Shown piece by piece: positions 1 through 7,659 of a stretch of 32,824 bases of DNA. Both the position numbers and the translations under genes were made by a program. Each line of letters begins with the position of its first letter. The first letter of the stretch is position 1. Source of the DNA: Candidatus Rokuibacteriota bacterium (GTDB lineage Bacteria > Methylomirabilota > Methylomirabilia > Rokubacteriales > CSP1-6); NCBI GenBank assembly GCA_016209635.1, contig JACQWC010000171.1, positions 1-32,824 on the forward strand, written 5' to 3'. The notes beneath the pieces were generated by a model. It saw only the letters and a list, made by a program, of their open reading frames with translations, searched no databases and was not told the origin of the DNA.

Positions 1-1
1 C

Positions 2-202
2 ATCTACGCGCTCACGTTCACGTCGTCGTCCGACCAGATCACGGCGAGCGTGGGTGTCACGAGCGAGCTGATCCGGGGGGACATCTATTTCTGGGGCGGG
101 CTCATGGCGGGCGCGGTGATGGCCTCGATCCCGATCGTGATCCTCTACGTCTTCTTCCTCGACTACTACGTCTCCGGACTCACCGCCGGCGCCCTCAAGT
201 AG
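2..202 (+). CDS. Sugar ABC transporter permease, C-terminal fragment (MalG-like)
   Basis: Only the last 66 residues are in the window; the gene begins upstream. The visible part has a hydrophobic helix (GGLMAGAVMASIPIVILYVF) followed by the short amphipathic tail and Gly/Lys ending (SGLTAGALK) typical of MalG-type carbohydrate permeases of the binding-protein-dependent family. Such proteins form half of the inner-membrane channel of a sugar importer. The solute-binding protein, partner permease and ATPase would be expected upstream and cannot be checked here. About 40 bases separate its stop from the sigma factor gene, so the two may or may not be cotranscribed. The family call rests on the tail alone. 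Confidence 0.75.
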   Translation: MYALTFTSSSDQITASVGVTSELIRGDIYFWGGLMAGAVMASIPIVILYVFFLDYYVSGLTAGALK

Positions 203-242
203 CCGTTTCCCACCCGCCCCGGTGCGGTGTCCTAGCTAGAGC

Positions 243-773
243 GTGATGGGGGAGGACGCCTTCGAAGCGGCGGTGGCGGCGCACCACGGGGAGATCTATC
301 GCTACCTGCTCCGGGCGACGGCCCGCGCCAGCGAGGCGGACGATCTCTCGCAGGAGACCTTCCTCCGGGCCTACCGGGCCTGGCGGTCCCTGCCCCCCGA
401 TGCCAATGTCCGCGCCTGGTTGTTCAGGATCGCGACCAATCTCTGCCGGAACCACTTCCGCGCCGAGAAGCGCCGTCGCCTGGCCCACGCGGAGGTCCGC
501 GCGACGGGAACCCTGCGCGACGAGGACGGGCCCGAGGAGGCGACGCTCTTCAACGAGGCCAGGTCGGCGATCGAGGCGGTGGTCGACCGGTTGCCGCTCA
601 AGCAACGGCTGGCGTTCATCCTCCGGAAGGTCCACGACCTCGACTACGAGGAGATCGCCTGGGGGCTCGAGTGCTCCGGGGAGAGCGCGCGGGCCCACGT
701 CTTCCAGGCCCTCCGGAAGATCCGCCGGAGCCTGGACGGCCACGAACTTCCCCACGCGGAGGCCCTGCGATGA
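243..773 (+). CDS. ECF-family RNA polymerase sigma factor
   Basis: This is a 176-residue sigma-70 family protein of normal ECF length. Region 2 occupies roughly residues 10-80, with the core-binding and -10 recognition stretch DDLSQETFLRAYRAW followed by RAWLFRIATNLCRNHFR. Region 4 occupies roughly residues 110-165, with the helix-turn-helix DLDYEEIAWGLECSGESARAHVFQALRKIRR. Region 3 is absent, as expected. Translation can begin at GTG 243 or ATG 246; no clear ribosome binding site decides between them. The next gene starts inside this one's stop codon (ATGA overlap) and encodes a zinc-finger anti-sigma domain, so the pair is very probably a sigma/anti-sigma unit. What releases the sigma factor is inferred from that partner's DNA-repair domains. 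Confidence 0.93.
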   Translation: MMGEDAFEAAVAAHHGEIYRYLLRATARASEADDLSQETFLRAYRAWRSLPPDANVRAWLFRIATNLCRNHFRAEKRRRLAHAEVRATGTLRDEDGPEEATLFNEARSAIEAVVDRLPLKQRLAFILRKVHDLDYEEIAWGLECSGESARAHVFQALRKIRRSLDGHELPHAEALR

Positions 774-1738
774 ATGCAAAGCCCCTTGTCTGCCGTGAGA
801 TCCAGGTCGACCTCGTCGCCGCGGCGACGGGCGACGCCGGGCCGGCGGCGCGCGTGCGCGTCGAGCGGCACGTCGCCGCCTGCCCGCCTTGCCGTGGCGA
901 GTTCCACCAATACCGGGCGATCGACACGATGGTGGTGAGCCTCCGGGAGGCGCCCCTGCCCGGCGGGCGGATCGGGCTGGCGCGCGTGGAGCTCGAATCG
1001 CGGCTGGCCGATCTCAAGCGCCGCCTGGTGGCCTACGGCGTCTTCCCCTCGCCGCTCGGCCGCATCCTCATCGCGCGGTCGGACCTGGGCGTGTCGCTGG
1101 TGGAGTACCTGGAAGGCGGCAAGGGCCTGGTCGCCTCCCGGCTCGGCAGGGCGCCGGGAATCGAGGCCGTGGAGGACGGCGCGGAGGTCGAGCGGCTCTA
1201 CTGGGAGCTCCTCGAGTACCTCGAGGGCCGGCGCACGCGGCTCGAGTGGCCGCTCGACTTCCGGCTCGCGCGCAGCGAGTTCCACCGCGCGGTGCTCGAG
1301 GTCACGGCGGGGATCCCGTATGGCGCCGTGGTCTCGTACGCGGGGGTCGCGCGCGACGTCGGCCGGCCGGCCGCGACCCGGGCGGTGGCCCAGGCGCTCC
1401 GCTGGAACCCCCTGCCGATCGTCGTCCCCTGCCACCGCGTGATCGGCGGTTCCGGCGACCTCACGGGCTACGCCGGGAACAAGGTCGGCCTGAAGCAGCG
1501 GCTGCTCGCGCTCGAGGGCGTCCCAACGGCGCGGGCCCGGGGCGATCTTCGGGTCGAGCGCGAGGCGATGTACGTCCGTAACCGCGACTGGGAGGAGTAC
1601 TGCCTGCCCACCTGCGGGTCGCTCCCTGCTGTGCCGCTCTCCCGGCTCACGCTCTTCGCGTCGCGCGAGCGCGCCGAGGCGGTCGGACTCGCTCCCTGCA
1701 CCTCCTGCCGCCCGGACCTCCACCCGCTGGCGCGGTAA
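770..1738 (+). CDS. Anti-sigma zinc finger / O6-alkylguanine-DNA alkyltransferase / Ada zinc domain fusion
   Basis: This is a 322-residue three-part protein. Residues 8-41 form a zf-HC2 anti-sigma finger (C8, H34, C38, C41). Residues about 85-250 form a methylated-DNA-protein-cysteine methyltransferase: the acceptor motif is PCHR (C221), with an arginine finger in AATRAVAQAL, an Asn in RWNP and the closing ALEG. Residues about 265-322 match the Ada N-terminal zinc domain, with C278, C282, C310 and C313, close to the spacing in E. coli Ada (C38, C42, C69, C72). C278 aligns with the Ada cysteine that accepts methyl groups from phosphotriesters. The start ATG 770 overlaps the sigma factor stop (ATGA), so the two are translationally coupled. 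The domains are seen directly. Sigma binding, and its release after alkylation, are inference. Confidence 0.9.
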   Translation: MNAKPLVCREIQVDLVAAATGDAGPAARVRVERHVAACPPCRGEFHQYRAIDTMVVSLREAPLPGGRIGLARVELESRLADLKRRLVAYGVFPSPLGRILIARSDLGVSLVEYLEGGKGLVASRLGRAPGIEAVEDGAEVERLYWELLEYLEGRRTRLEWPLDFRLARSEFHRAVLEVTAGIPYGAVVSYAGVARDVGRPAATRAVAQALRWNPLPIVVPCHRVIGGSGDLTGYAGNKVGLKQRLLALEGVPTARARGDLRVEREAMYVRNRDWEEYCLPTCGSLPAVPLSRLTLFASRERAEAVGLAPCTSCRPDLHPLAR

Positions 1739-1805
1739 CCGCGGCTCGCCGCCCGATTTCACGCGCGCCTCCCCCCGGTGTCACAGGGGGTAGATGGAGG
1801 CGGCC

Positions 1806-2150
1806 ATGCTCACTGTGCTCGGGATCGCGACCGTGGTGCTCATTCCGTTCCTCTCCCTCCTGGCGCTCATGCGCCTCGCCGATCGGCGGGAGCGCGCGCG
1901 CCAGGAGGTCGTCGCCCGTCAGGTGGCCGTGACCGACGCGATCCACCGCGAGCTCGGCGCGGTGGTGTCGCCGGTCGTCCGCAAGCGGCCCTGGGGCCCC
2001 TGGCAGGTCCGCATTGCGCTGCCGCGCGGCCGGCGCGCCCTGGCGGGCAGCGTCCTCTCGATCACACACGGGGCGCTGGCGAGCGCGAGCGGCGCGCGCG
2101 GGAATCCCCTCGAGGTCCTCCTGGTCTCGCGGGACGAGGGCGGCCGATGA
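1806..2150 (+). CDS. Small single-pass membrane protein of unknown function
   Basis: I do not recognise this 114-residue protein. It begins with one hydrophobic segment (MLTVLGIATVVLIPFLSLLA), then a basic region (RLADRRERARQEVVARQ) and a soluble tail of about 80 residues. By the positive-inside rule the tail should be cytoplasmic. ATG 1806 is chosen because GGAGG at 1796-1800 lies five bases upstream. ATG 1794 in the same frame would add four residues; its only candidate site is a G-run three bases away, within a small CCCCC/GGGGG hairpin (1772-1790). The next gene overlaps its stop by four bases, so they are coupled. It lies 67 bases after the alkyltransferase fusion and may belong to the sigma operon or regulon. 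Confidence 0.65.
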   Translation: MLTVLGIATVVLIPFLSLLALMRLADRRERARQEVVARQVAVTDAIHRELGAVVSPVVRKRPWGPWQVRIALPRGRRALAGSVLSITHGALASASGARGNPLEVLLVSRDEGGR

Positions 2151-2347
2151 ACCTGAACGAGTACCTCCTCGAGGTGGTCGTGCGGGAGCGGCTGGCCGAG
2201 GCGCGCGCTGCGGCGGCGCGTCGCGCCCTCCTCGACGCGGCTCGCGCCCGTGCGCTGCCGCGTCACCGGTCGGCGGTGGCGACGAAGGCCGGCGGGCCGA
2301 TCAGGTGGTGGAAGGCGCTCGCGAGCCTCGCGGCCTGGTGGACGTGA
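2147..2347 (+). CDS. Small hypothetical protein
   Basis: This is a 66-residue protein of unknown function. Its start codon lies in an ATGA overlap with the preceding membrane-protein gene, which is the main reason to believe it is real. The first half is a charged, alanine/arginine-rich probable helix (ERLAEARAAAARRALLDAA). The last 16 residues are tryptophan-rich (IRWWKALASLAAWWT) and could be an amphipathic membrane-surface helix. It ends 21 bases before the convergent FecR-domain gene. No family is recognisable. Confidence 0.55.
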   Translation: MNLNEYLLEVVVRERLAEARAAAARRALLDAARARALPRHRSAVATKAGGPIRWWKALASLAAWWT

Positions 2348-2368
2348 GACCCCGACGCGGGAGGGAGC

Positions 2369-5300
2369 TCAGGGACCGACCTTGACCGTTCCGCCGCCGC
2401 TCACCGCGATGAGGCTGCCGGAGGCCGTGGTCGCGCCCGTCGGCAGCGGCGTGCCGTTGATACTGATCGTGTTGCCGTTCGTGTTGAGCCCGGCCAGCGG
2501 GTTCGCGTTCGTTACCGTGACCGTCGCCGTAAGCCCCGCCTTGAAGATCGGAATGCCGTTCAGGAACACGTTCGGCACGAGGCCGTTCGTCACGTTGAGC
2601 GTGTTCCCGCTCCCGACGAAGTTGACGAGCGCGCCCGTGATGGTCGCGAACGACCCTTGCGTCACGGTCAGGAGCACGCCGTTCTGGATCGTGAGCGTCG
2701 CCCCGTTGGCCAGCGTCAGGAGGTTCCCCGTGACCGTGAGCTTGCTGGCGCCGGTCAGGCTGACCAACGAGCCGCTCAGAACGTTGAAGGCGCTCCCATC
2801 GATCCGAACCAGCTCGGCGCCCGTGCTCGAGAGGTTCGCGCCGTTGACGAGGTCGAACGCGCTCGCGCTCGTCGTCAGCGTGCTCCCTTCTCTCAGGGTG
2901 AGGATCGGCAGGCTCGCTTCGAGGAGGGCGGTGTCGACCCTCAGAACCTTCTGGCCGGTCACGGTCGCCCCGGAGAGGTTGAGGAGGGTTCCCGCGTGCT
3001 GGAGCGGCTCGTCGGTGCCGAGCGTGAGTCCGGTGTCGGGATCCACGGCCGTGGCGCTGCCCGTCAGGCTGAACATCACGGCCCCAGGCAAGCTGGCGAT
3101 CGAGTGGGTGCCTCCGGTGAGGGAGACGAGCGGGTCCGTCGAGGCGGCGGTGAGGAGACCCCCTTCCTCGACCTTCACGATGCTCCCGGCAGCGGTGATC
3201 GCTGCGCCCCCGTTGGCGACGAGCAGTGGTCCGGCCAGATCGACGCTCGTCGGCGCGGCGCCCAACGACCCGGTGCCGTCCACGTGGATCAGATGGAGGC
3301 CCGCGGTCAGCATCCCGCCTGTCATAGAGAGGAGCGGGTCCGTCGTCAACACCGTCGAGAGGTGGCCGCCCGCCGCGAGCGCGAGAAGCGTTTGATCGGC
3401 CGCCGTCGCCAGCGTCGACGACACGGCCTGGAGGAGCGAGCCGCGCAGGGTCAGGTTGAACCCGTGGCCGATGTTCAGGAAGTTCTGGCCGGTCGTCACA
3501 ACGCTCCCGGTGATCGAAACGAACGGATCGGTGGTGGAGCTCGTCAGGACGCCGGTCGTCGACAACAGGATCGAGCGCTGGGTCGTGAGGGTGCTGTCCA
3601 CGACCTCCAGCAGGGGCCCCGCCACGGTGGTCGTCAGCGTGTTGGGGCTCACAACAACCAGCGCGTCGCTCACCCCCGTCTGAGTCAGCGTGGTGTGATC
3701 GAGCTGGACGAGGGGGTTGGTCGCGGTGCTCACGATCGCGAGCAGCTCGAGCAGCGGCCCGGTGAGCGTGAACGTGCTGGGGCTGGCGGTGGTGCCCGTC
3801 GCCACCAGCACGACGCCGGTCTCGGCGGGGGGCGCGCCGGCCTCCACTCCGAGCGTCACCACGGGCGTTCCGCCCGTGATCGTGAGCGCGCTGCTCGACA
3901 TGCGGATCGCGGGCTCGTTGAGGGCCCGGAGAACCTGGACAAGGTCCCCACCCCCGGCGGGGCTGTCGATGAGCGTGCGGACCGTCACCGTCGCGTTCGT
4001 CAGGTCAAGCGCCGTGCCGGTCAGCGTCACGACGTTCCCCGAGCCGTCGGTCGAGGCGAGCGCATCCGCCGTCAGCGATCCCCCGTTGAGCCTAATCGCC
4101 GGGCCCGCGGTGTTGAGGAGGGTGCTCCCGCCCGTGAGCCGGGCGACGGGCACGGCCCCGAGGTCGAGCGCGGTGTTGGTCAGGTCGAGGATCGGCCCCC
4201 CGACGGTGAGCGACGCGCCGGCCAGCTCGAGGAACGCGGAGCCGGCCACCGTCAGGGTCGCGCTCGTCGCGGCGAGGAGCGGACCGGCCAGGTTGACGGT
4301 GGCCCCGGGCCCGACGGTGAGGAACCCACCGCCGACCGAGACCGCGCTCCCGTTGAGCTGGATCAGCGGCGCCAGGGAGGTCGAGGAGAGCGCGCCCAGC
4401 ACCTCGACGAAGTCGTCGCCGGCGACGAGCGTCCCCCCGACGTCGCTCAGCAGGGGGCCCGCGAGCGCGAGGCTCCCGCCCGCGTCGATTCGGATGAAGT
4501 CGCCGGGCGCGATGACCGTCGTCGGGTCGAAGCTCAGCAGCGGCGCCGTCGAGCTGCTCGAGAGGCTGCCGAGGATGTCGACGACGCTCGAGCCGGCAAC
4601 GACCAGGCTGTCCGTCACGTCGAGGAGGGGACCGGCGAGCGCCACGCTCGCGCCGGGATCGACCTGGATGAGATTATCCCCCGCCTCCTGGGTCACGGTC
4701 GCGCTCGTGATCTCGACCGCCGGGAGGGAGGACGTGCTCGTCGTGACGCCGGTGAAGGTCTTGAGCCGCTCGCCCGTCGGGAAGAACTTGAAGCCCGAGA
4801 TCTGGACCGTCGTCTCCGCGATGAGCTGCTCGGCGCCGCCGGTCGAGATCGGGGTGATCGGGGTATCCGTGGTCGTCGTCCCTCCGATGTCGGTCGTGCC
4901 ACCGGTCCCGGTCGTCCCTGCCGTGTCGGTCGTCCCACCCGTCGTCTGCGTCGTGCCGCCGTCGCCCACCGTGCTCAGCAGAGTGGTCACCAGCGCGACC
5001 GCCGTCTGCACCGCCTGGACGACCACCTGGTCCTGGTTCTGGGTCTCCTTGTGCTGCGGCCCCTGCTGAGGCTGGAGCCCCGAACGGATCTCCGCCTCGC
5101 GCGCCGGCGTGAAGGTCTCCAGGCGCGCCGCCGCGCTGCCCGCCACGGTGAAGGCCTGCCGGACGCCCACAGTGACGGCCTGGGTGACCACCTGCTGGGT
5201 CGCCGGGTCGAGCTGGAGGGCCTCGATCGCCCCGCGCAGGACGTAGAAAGTCGTGACCACGGCCGGGACAGCCCCGCCAAGCTGGGCGCTTGCCCGCGTC

Positions 5301-5731
5301 ACCTCCGCCACCACGACCGTGCCGCGCACGCCGGCCACCGCGTTCGCCGTCCGGATCTCGATCACCTCTCCCGGCCGCAGCTTCTCCCGCGCGACGGCGA
5401 GGCCGATCTTGCCGGAGTCGAGGTTGACCGTGGAGCGCCCCGGCACCTCCGTGATCGTCAGGACGGAGCGCTCCCGGACCGTGACGACCGCGGCGCCGCC
5501 CAGCAGCAGCCGCGCGATCGACTTGTCGCCGGTGGTGATCCGGTCCTGGAGGAACACGTCGTCCTTGAACTTGAGGGCGACCGGACGCGGAACCGCGCCG
5601 CGGGCGACGGTGACGTTGCCCTCGAGCGTCGTGACGACGCCCGCTTTCGTCGCCTGGCCGAAGACCAGGCTCGGCCAGAAGGTAAGGAGGAGGAGGAGCA
5701 GGGCGCACGCCGGACGGCGAAATCTCAGCAT
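2369..5731 (-). CDS. Large secreted FecR-domain protein with beta-helix-like repeats
   Basis: The protein has about 1120 residues. A signal peptide (MLRFRRPACALLLLLLTF, then VFG-QA) is followed by a FecR domain at roughly residues 32-142. Next come a predicted helical stretch, a Thr/Gly-rich linker at about 256-291 (encoded near 4859-4966) and a long C-terminal half of Gly/Ser/Thr/Leu repeats. The clearest units begin with GPLL and are exactly 58 residues apart, with a half-repeat (APLL) near residue 30. This suggests a beta-helix or beta-solenoid at the cell surface. The start is taken as ATG 5731 because AGAGG lies six bases upstream; ATG 5758 and ATG 5737 are in frame but fit less well. 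FecR domains regulate sigma factors in iron uptake, but here there is no adjacent receptor gene, so another role is likely. It has its own promoter. Confidence 0.85.
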   Translation of the reverse strand: MLRFRRPACALLLLLLTFWPSLVFGQATKAGVVTTLEGNVTVARGAVPRPVALKFKDDVFLQDRITTGDKSIARLLLGGAAVVTVRERSVLTITEVPGRSTVNLDSGKIGLAVAREKLRPGEVIEIRTANAVAGVRGTVVVAEVTRASAQLGGAVPAVVTTFYVLRGAIEALQLDPATQQVVTQAVTVGVRQAFTVAGSAAARLETFTPAREAEIRSGLQPQQGPQHKETQNQDQVVVQAVQTAVALVTTLLSTVGDGGTTQTTGGTTDTAGTTGTGGTTDIGGTTTTDTPITPISTGGAEQLIAETTVQISGFKFFPTGERLKTFTGVTTSTSSLPAVEITSATVTQEAGDNLIQVDPGASVALAGPLLDVTDSLVVAGSSVVDILGSLSSSSTAPLLSFDPTTVIAPGDFIRIDAGGSLALAGPLLSDVGGTLVAGDDFVEVLGALSSTSLAPLIQLNGSAVSVGGGFLTVGPGATVNLAGPLLAATSATLTVAGSAFLELAGASLTVGGPILDLTNTALDLGAVPVARLTGGSTLLNTAGPAIRLNGGSLTADALASTDGSGNVVTLTGTALDLTNATVTVRTLIDSPAGGGDLVQVLRALNEPAIRMSSSALTITGGTPVVTLGVEAGAPPAETGVVLVATGTTASPSTFTLTGPLLELLAIVSTATNPLVQLDHTTLTQTGVSDALVVVSPNTLTTTVAGPLLEVVDSTLTTQRSILLSTTGVLTSSTTDPFVSITGSVVTTGQNFLNIGHGFNLTLRGSLLQAVSSTLATAADQTLLALAAGGHLSTVLTTDPLLSMTGGMLTAGLHLIHVDGTGSLGAAPTSVDLAGPLLVANGGAAITAAGSIVKVEEGGLLTAASTDPLVSLTGGTHSIASLPGAVMFSLTGSATAVDPDTGLTLGTDEPLQHAGTLLNLSGATVTGQKVLRVDTALLEASLPILTLREGSTLTTSASAFDLVNGANLSSTGAELVRIDGSAFNVLSGSLVSLTGASKLTVTGNLLTLANGATLTIQNGVLLTVTQGSFATITGALVNFVGSGNTLNVTNGLVPNVFLNGIPIFKAGLTATVTVTNANPLAGLNTNGNTISINGTPLPTGATTASGSLIAVSGGGTVKVGP
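4286..4633 (-). repeat. Two 174-base coding repeats (58-residue GPLL units)
   Basis: Two consecutive units of the FecR-domain protein have exactly equal length. Unit 1 is encoded by 4633-4460 and unit 2 by 4459-4286; a third GPLL begins at 4285. Each opens with GPLL, has LG.LSS.S.AP near residues 21-31 and ends in a variable .LA. The DNA itself has diverged, so this is an old protein-level repeat and not a recent duplication. More degenerate copies continue to the end of the gene. Confidence 0.75.
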
Positions 5732-5838
5732 GGGCATCCTCTGAAGAGCGCGAGACATCGCGACTGGGAAATCGGCATCGTGTCTCGCAGCGTCACCATC
5801 CGGCCAGGGGACCGGAGCCCCGAACGCGACCCGCTACG

Positions 5839-5867
5839 ATGATTGCGTCATCGGCCGTCCCTGTCAA
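5839..5867 (-). promoter_or_regulatory. Sigma-70-like promoter of the FecR-domain gene
   Basis: Read on the minus strand, there is a perfect -35 box TTGACA (5867-5862), a 17-base spacer and AATCAT (5844-5839), which matches four of six -10 consensus positions. It directs transcription toward the FecR-domain gene with a leader of about 100 bases. It sits just after the stop of the upstream Gld-type operon, so the large gene can be expressed on its own. Confidence 0.55.
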
Positions 5868-5889
5868 ACGGAATTCGGGCGGCGGCGGG

Positions 5890-7653
5890 TCAGCCCTGGA
5901 AATCCTCGGGAATCTTCGGGAGCTCGCCGATCTGCTTCGGATCGACCGCGTACACGGCGGGCGCCGCCTTGGTCTTGACCCAGGCGCGCTCGGCCTCCCG
6001 CTTGCCGACGATCACGGTCGCGATCTCGGTGCCGTCGGCCCTGAAGAGCCCGACCTCCATCGCCGGCGCGTCGAGCCCGTACCGGGCGGGCTCGTCGCCC
6101 CCCCGCGCCCGCTCCTTCCACTTGAGCGCGCGGAGCGTGTAGAGCAGGTCGTCCACGGCGGCGCTCTTCGCCGGGCCCTTCCCGGGCTCGACGACCGTCC
6201 ACTCCGCATCGCCGCGCCGCTCGAGGAGGAGGCTCTTGCCGGACCGCTGGATGCGAATCCGCTTCACGTCCTTGGGCTCGAGCCCCGAGAGGAGGATCCG
6301 GTCGCGCAGCGCGTCGAGGGGGCGTCCCAGCTCGCCCAGGGCCTTGGCGTCGACCAGCACCACCGGGCCGCGGCCGGCGAGGGCGGCGTAGGCGGAGGGC
6401 GCGCCGCCCCTCCGCTCGGGCGAGGGCGCGAGGAGCAGGGTCCTCGGACCTGGCGCGCCCTCCTCGGTGAGGGTGACGCGCACCTCCGGCCGGGCGAGGT
6501 ATCGTGGGACACCGCCCGCGTCCTCGCTGAGGAACGCCTGCGCGCGCAACTCCCGGAGCTTGAAGAGGATCGCGCCGACCTCCACCTGATCGGCGGGCAG
6601 AGACTCGGGCGCGGCGATGCGCCACCGGTTCTGCTCGCGGAGCAGCGTGACGGCTCCCTTCGGGCTCTCGATCTCGAGGCGCGTGATCTTGTCGCGGTCG
6701 AACTCCACGACGACCCTGTTCCGGACGGCCGCGACGGTCCTGGGCACGGCCGTCCAGACCTCCTCGGCGAGGAGCAGCACCGTCGGCTCCCCGGGCCGCT
6801 GGGCGTAGACGCCCTTCTTGGCGGCGTCGAGGCCGCCGAGCAGGAGGGACTTCGCCGCGCGCTCCTTGTCCTTCCCGGTATGGATCGTGACGCGGAGCGG
6901 TCGCTCGAGACCGAAGGGGCCGAGCGACGGCGGCGACTCGGCGACGAACTCCCGCACCCGCGCCGCCTGCAGCTTGTCGAGGAAGTCGGCGACCGTCTCG
7001 GTGTCCGCGGGGAGCGCCGCCGGCCGCGTGAGCCTCCACTTCCCGTCGGCCGCCTCCACCGCGAGGGTCTCGTCCCGCGTGACGATGTCGAGGGCCGTCA
7101 CGTCCTTCCGGTCGAAGGCGAGCACCGTCCTGTCGCGGAAGTCGGCGGGCGGGCGTGTCGCGTCGCGGAGGACGCTCTCCGAGACGACGAACACCGCCGG
7201 CTTGTCGCGTGCGCGCGCGTACACCCAGACGCCGGTGGGGTTCCTGGCCCCCAGGACGAGCCCGAGCTGCCTCGCGTCCTTGAGGACGAGCGTGATCTCC
7301 GCCGCCGGCTTGTCGAGACCGAACTCCGCCAGCGACGGGGGCGCCGCCGCGATCTCGCGGTCCATCTTGGCGGTGGCGACGGCGGTCAGCACCTCCTCGA
7401 TCGGCCCCCGCTCGCCGCGCGCCTTGACGGGCTCGACCATCTGCCAACCGTCGCCGTCGCGCCGGAGCCGCACGGTCTCGCCTCCCCGCCGGAGCCCGAG
7501 CTCGTTCACGTCGCGGGGCTCCACCTCGAAGACGCGCCCCTTCCGGCCCTCTGCCCGCTCCCGCTCGGGACCCAGCCGGATCTCGTAGACGTAGTAGAAG
7601 GCGGAGAGCGCCAGCAGGACGATGGCGAGGACCGCGGTGGTCTGCCAGCGCAT
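5890..7653 (-). CDS. DUF4340-domain protein, last gene of a Gld-type operon
   Basis: This is a 587-residue protein with one N-terminal membrane helix (TTAVLAIVLLALSAFYYVY) and a large, probably periplasmic, part. That part consists of repeated DUF4340-like modules: each has VxxL.I......L....W.....P.....V...L..L, and a 'PPSL..FGL..P' linker recurs. The family is regularly found directly downstream of GldG-like genes. Its biochemical role is unknown; it probably serves as an accessory or scaffold for the ABC exporter. The stop of the GldG-like gene is six bases upstream. It is longer than the single-module members of the family. The family call is firm and the function is open. Confidence 0.85.
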   Translation of the reverse strand: MRWQTTAVLAIVLLALSAFYYVYEIRLGPERERAEGRKGRVFEVEPRDVNELGLRRGGETVRLRRDGDGWQMVEPVKARGERGPIEEVLTAVATAKMDREIAAAPPSLAEFGLDKPAAEITLVLKDARQLGLVLGARNPTGVWVYARARDKPAVFVVSESVLRDATRPPADFRDRTVLAFDRKDVTALDIVTRDETLAVEAADGKWRLTRPAALPADTETVADFLDKLQAARVREFVAESPPSLGPFGLERPLRVTIHTGKDKERAAKSLLLGGLDAAKKGVYAQRPGEPTVLLLAEEVWTAVPRTVAAVRNRVVVEFDRDKITRLEIESPKGAVTLLREQNRWRIAAPESLPADQVEVGAILFKLRELRAQAFLSEDAGGVPRYLARPEVRVTLTEEGAPGPRTLLLAPSPERRGGAPSAYAALAGRGPVVLVDAKALGELGRPLDALRDRILLSGLEPKDVKRIRIQRSGKSLLLERRGDAEWTVVEPGKGPAKSAAVDDLLYTLRALKWKERARGGDEPARYGLDAPAMEVGLFRADGTEIATVIVGKREAERAWVKTKAAPAVYAVDPKQIGELPKIPEDFQG

Positions 7654-7659
7654 CCGGGG

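Noticed and set aside
2348-2368. Terminator between the small plus-strand gene and the convergent FecR-domain gene
   Set aside because: The gap is only 21 bases and I see no stable hairpin or U-tract in it.
243-5731. Reading the ECF sigma factor and the FecR-domain protein as one iron-regulation (FecI/FecR) unit
   Set aside because: The sigma factor already has a coupled anti-sigma gene, the FecR-domain gene is on the opposite strand about 3 kb from it with its own promoter, and there is no TonB-dependent receptor gene.
2657-5842. A 3.2-kb open frame on the plus strand opposite the FecR-domain gene
   Set aside because: Its predicted protein is Arg/Asp/Glu-rich low-complexity sequence with no domain, as expected for the opposite strand of a GC-rich gene. 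The minus-strand frame has a signal peptide, a FecR domain and regular repeats.
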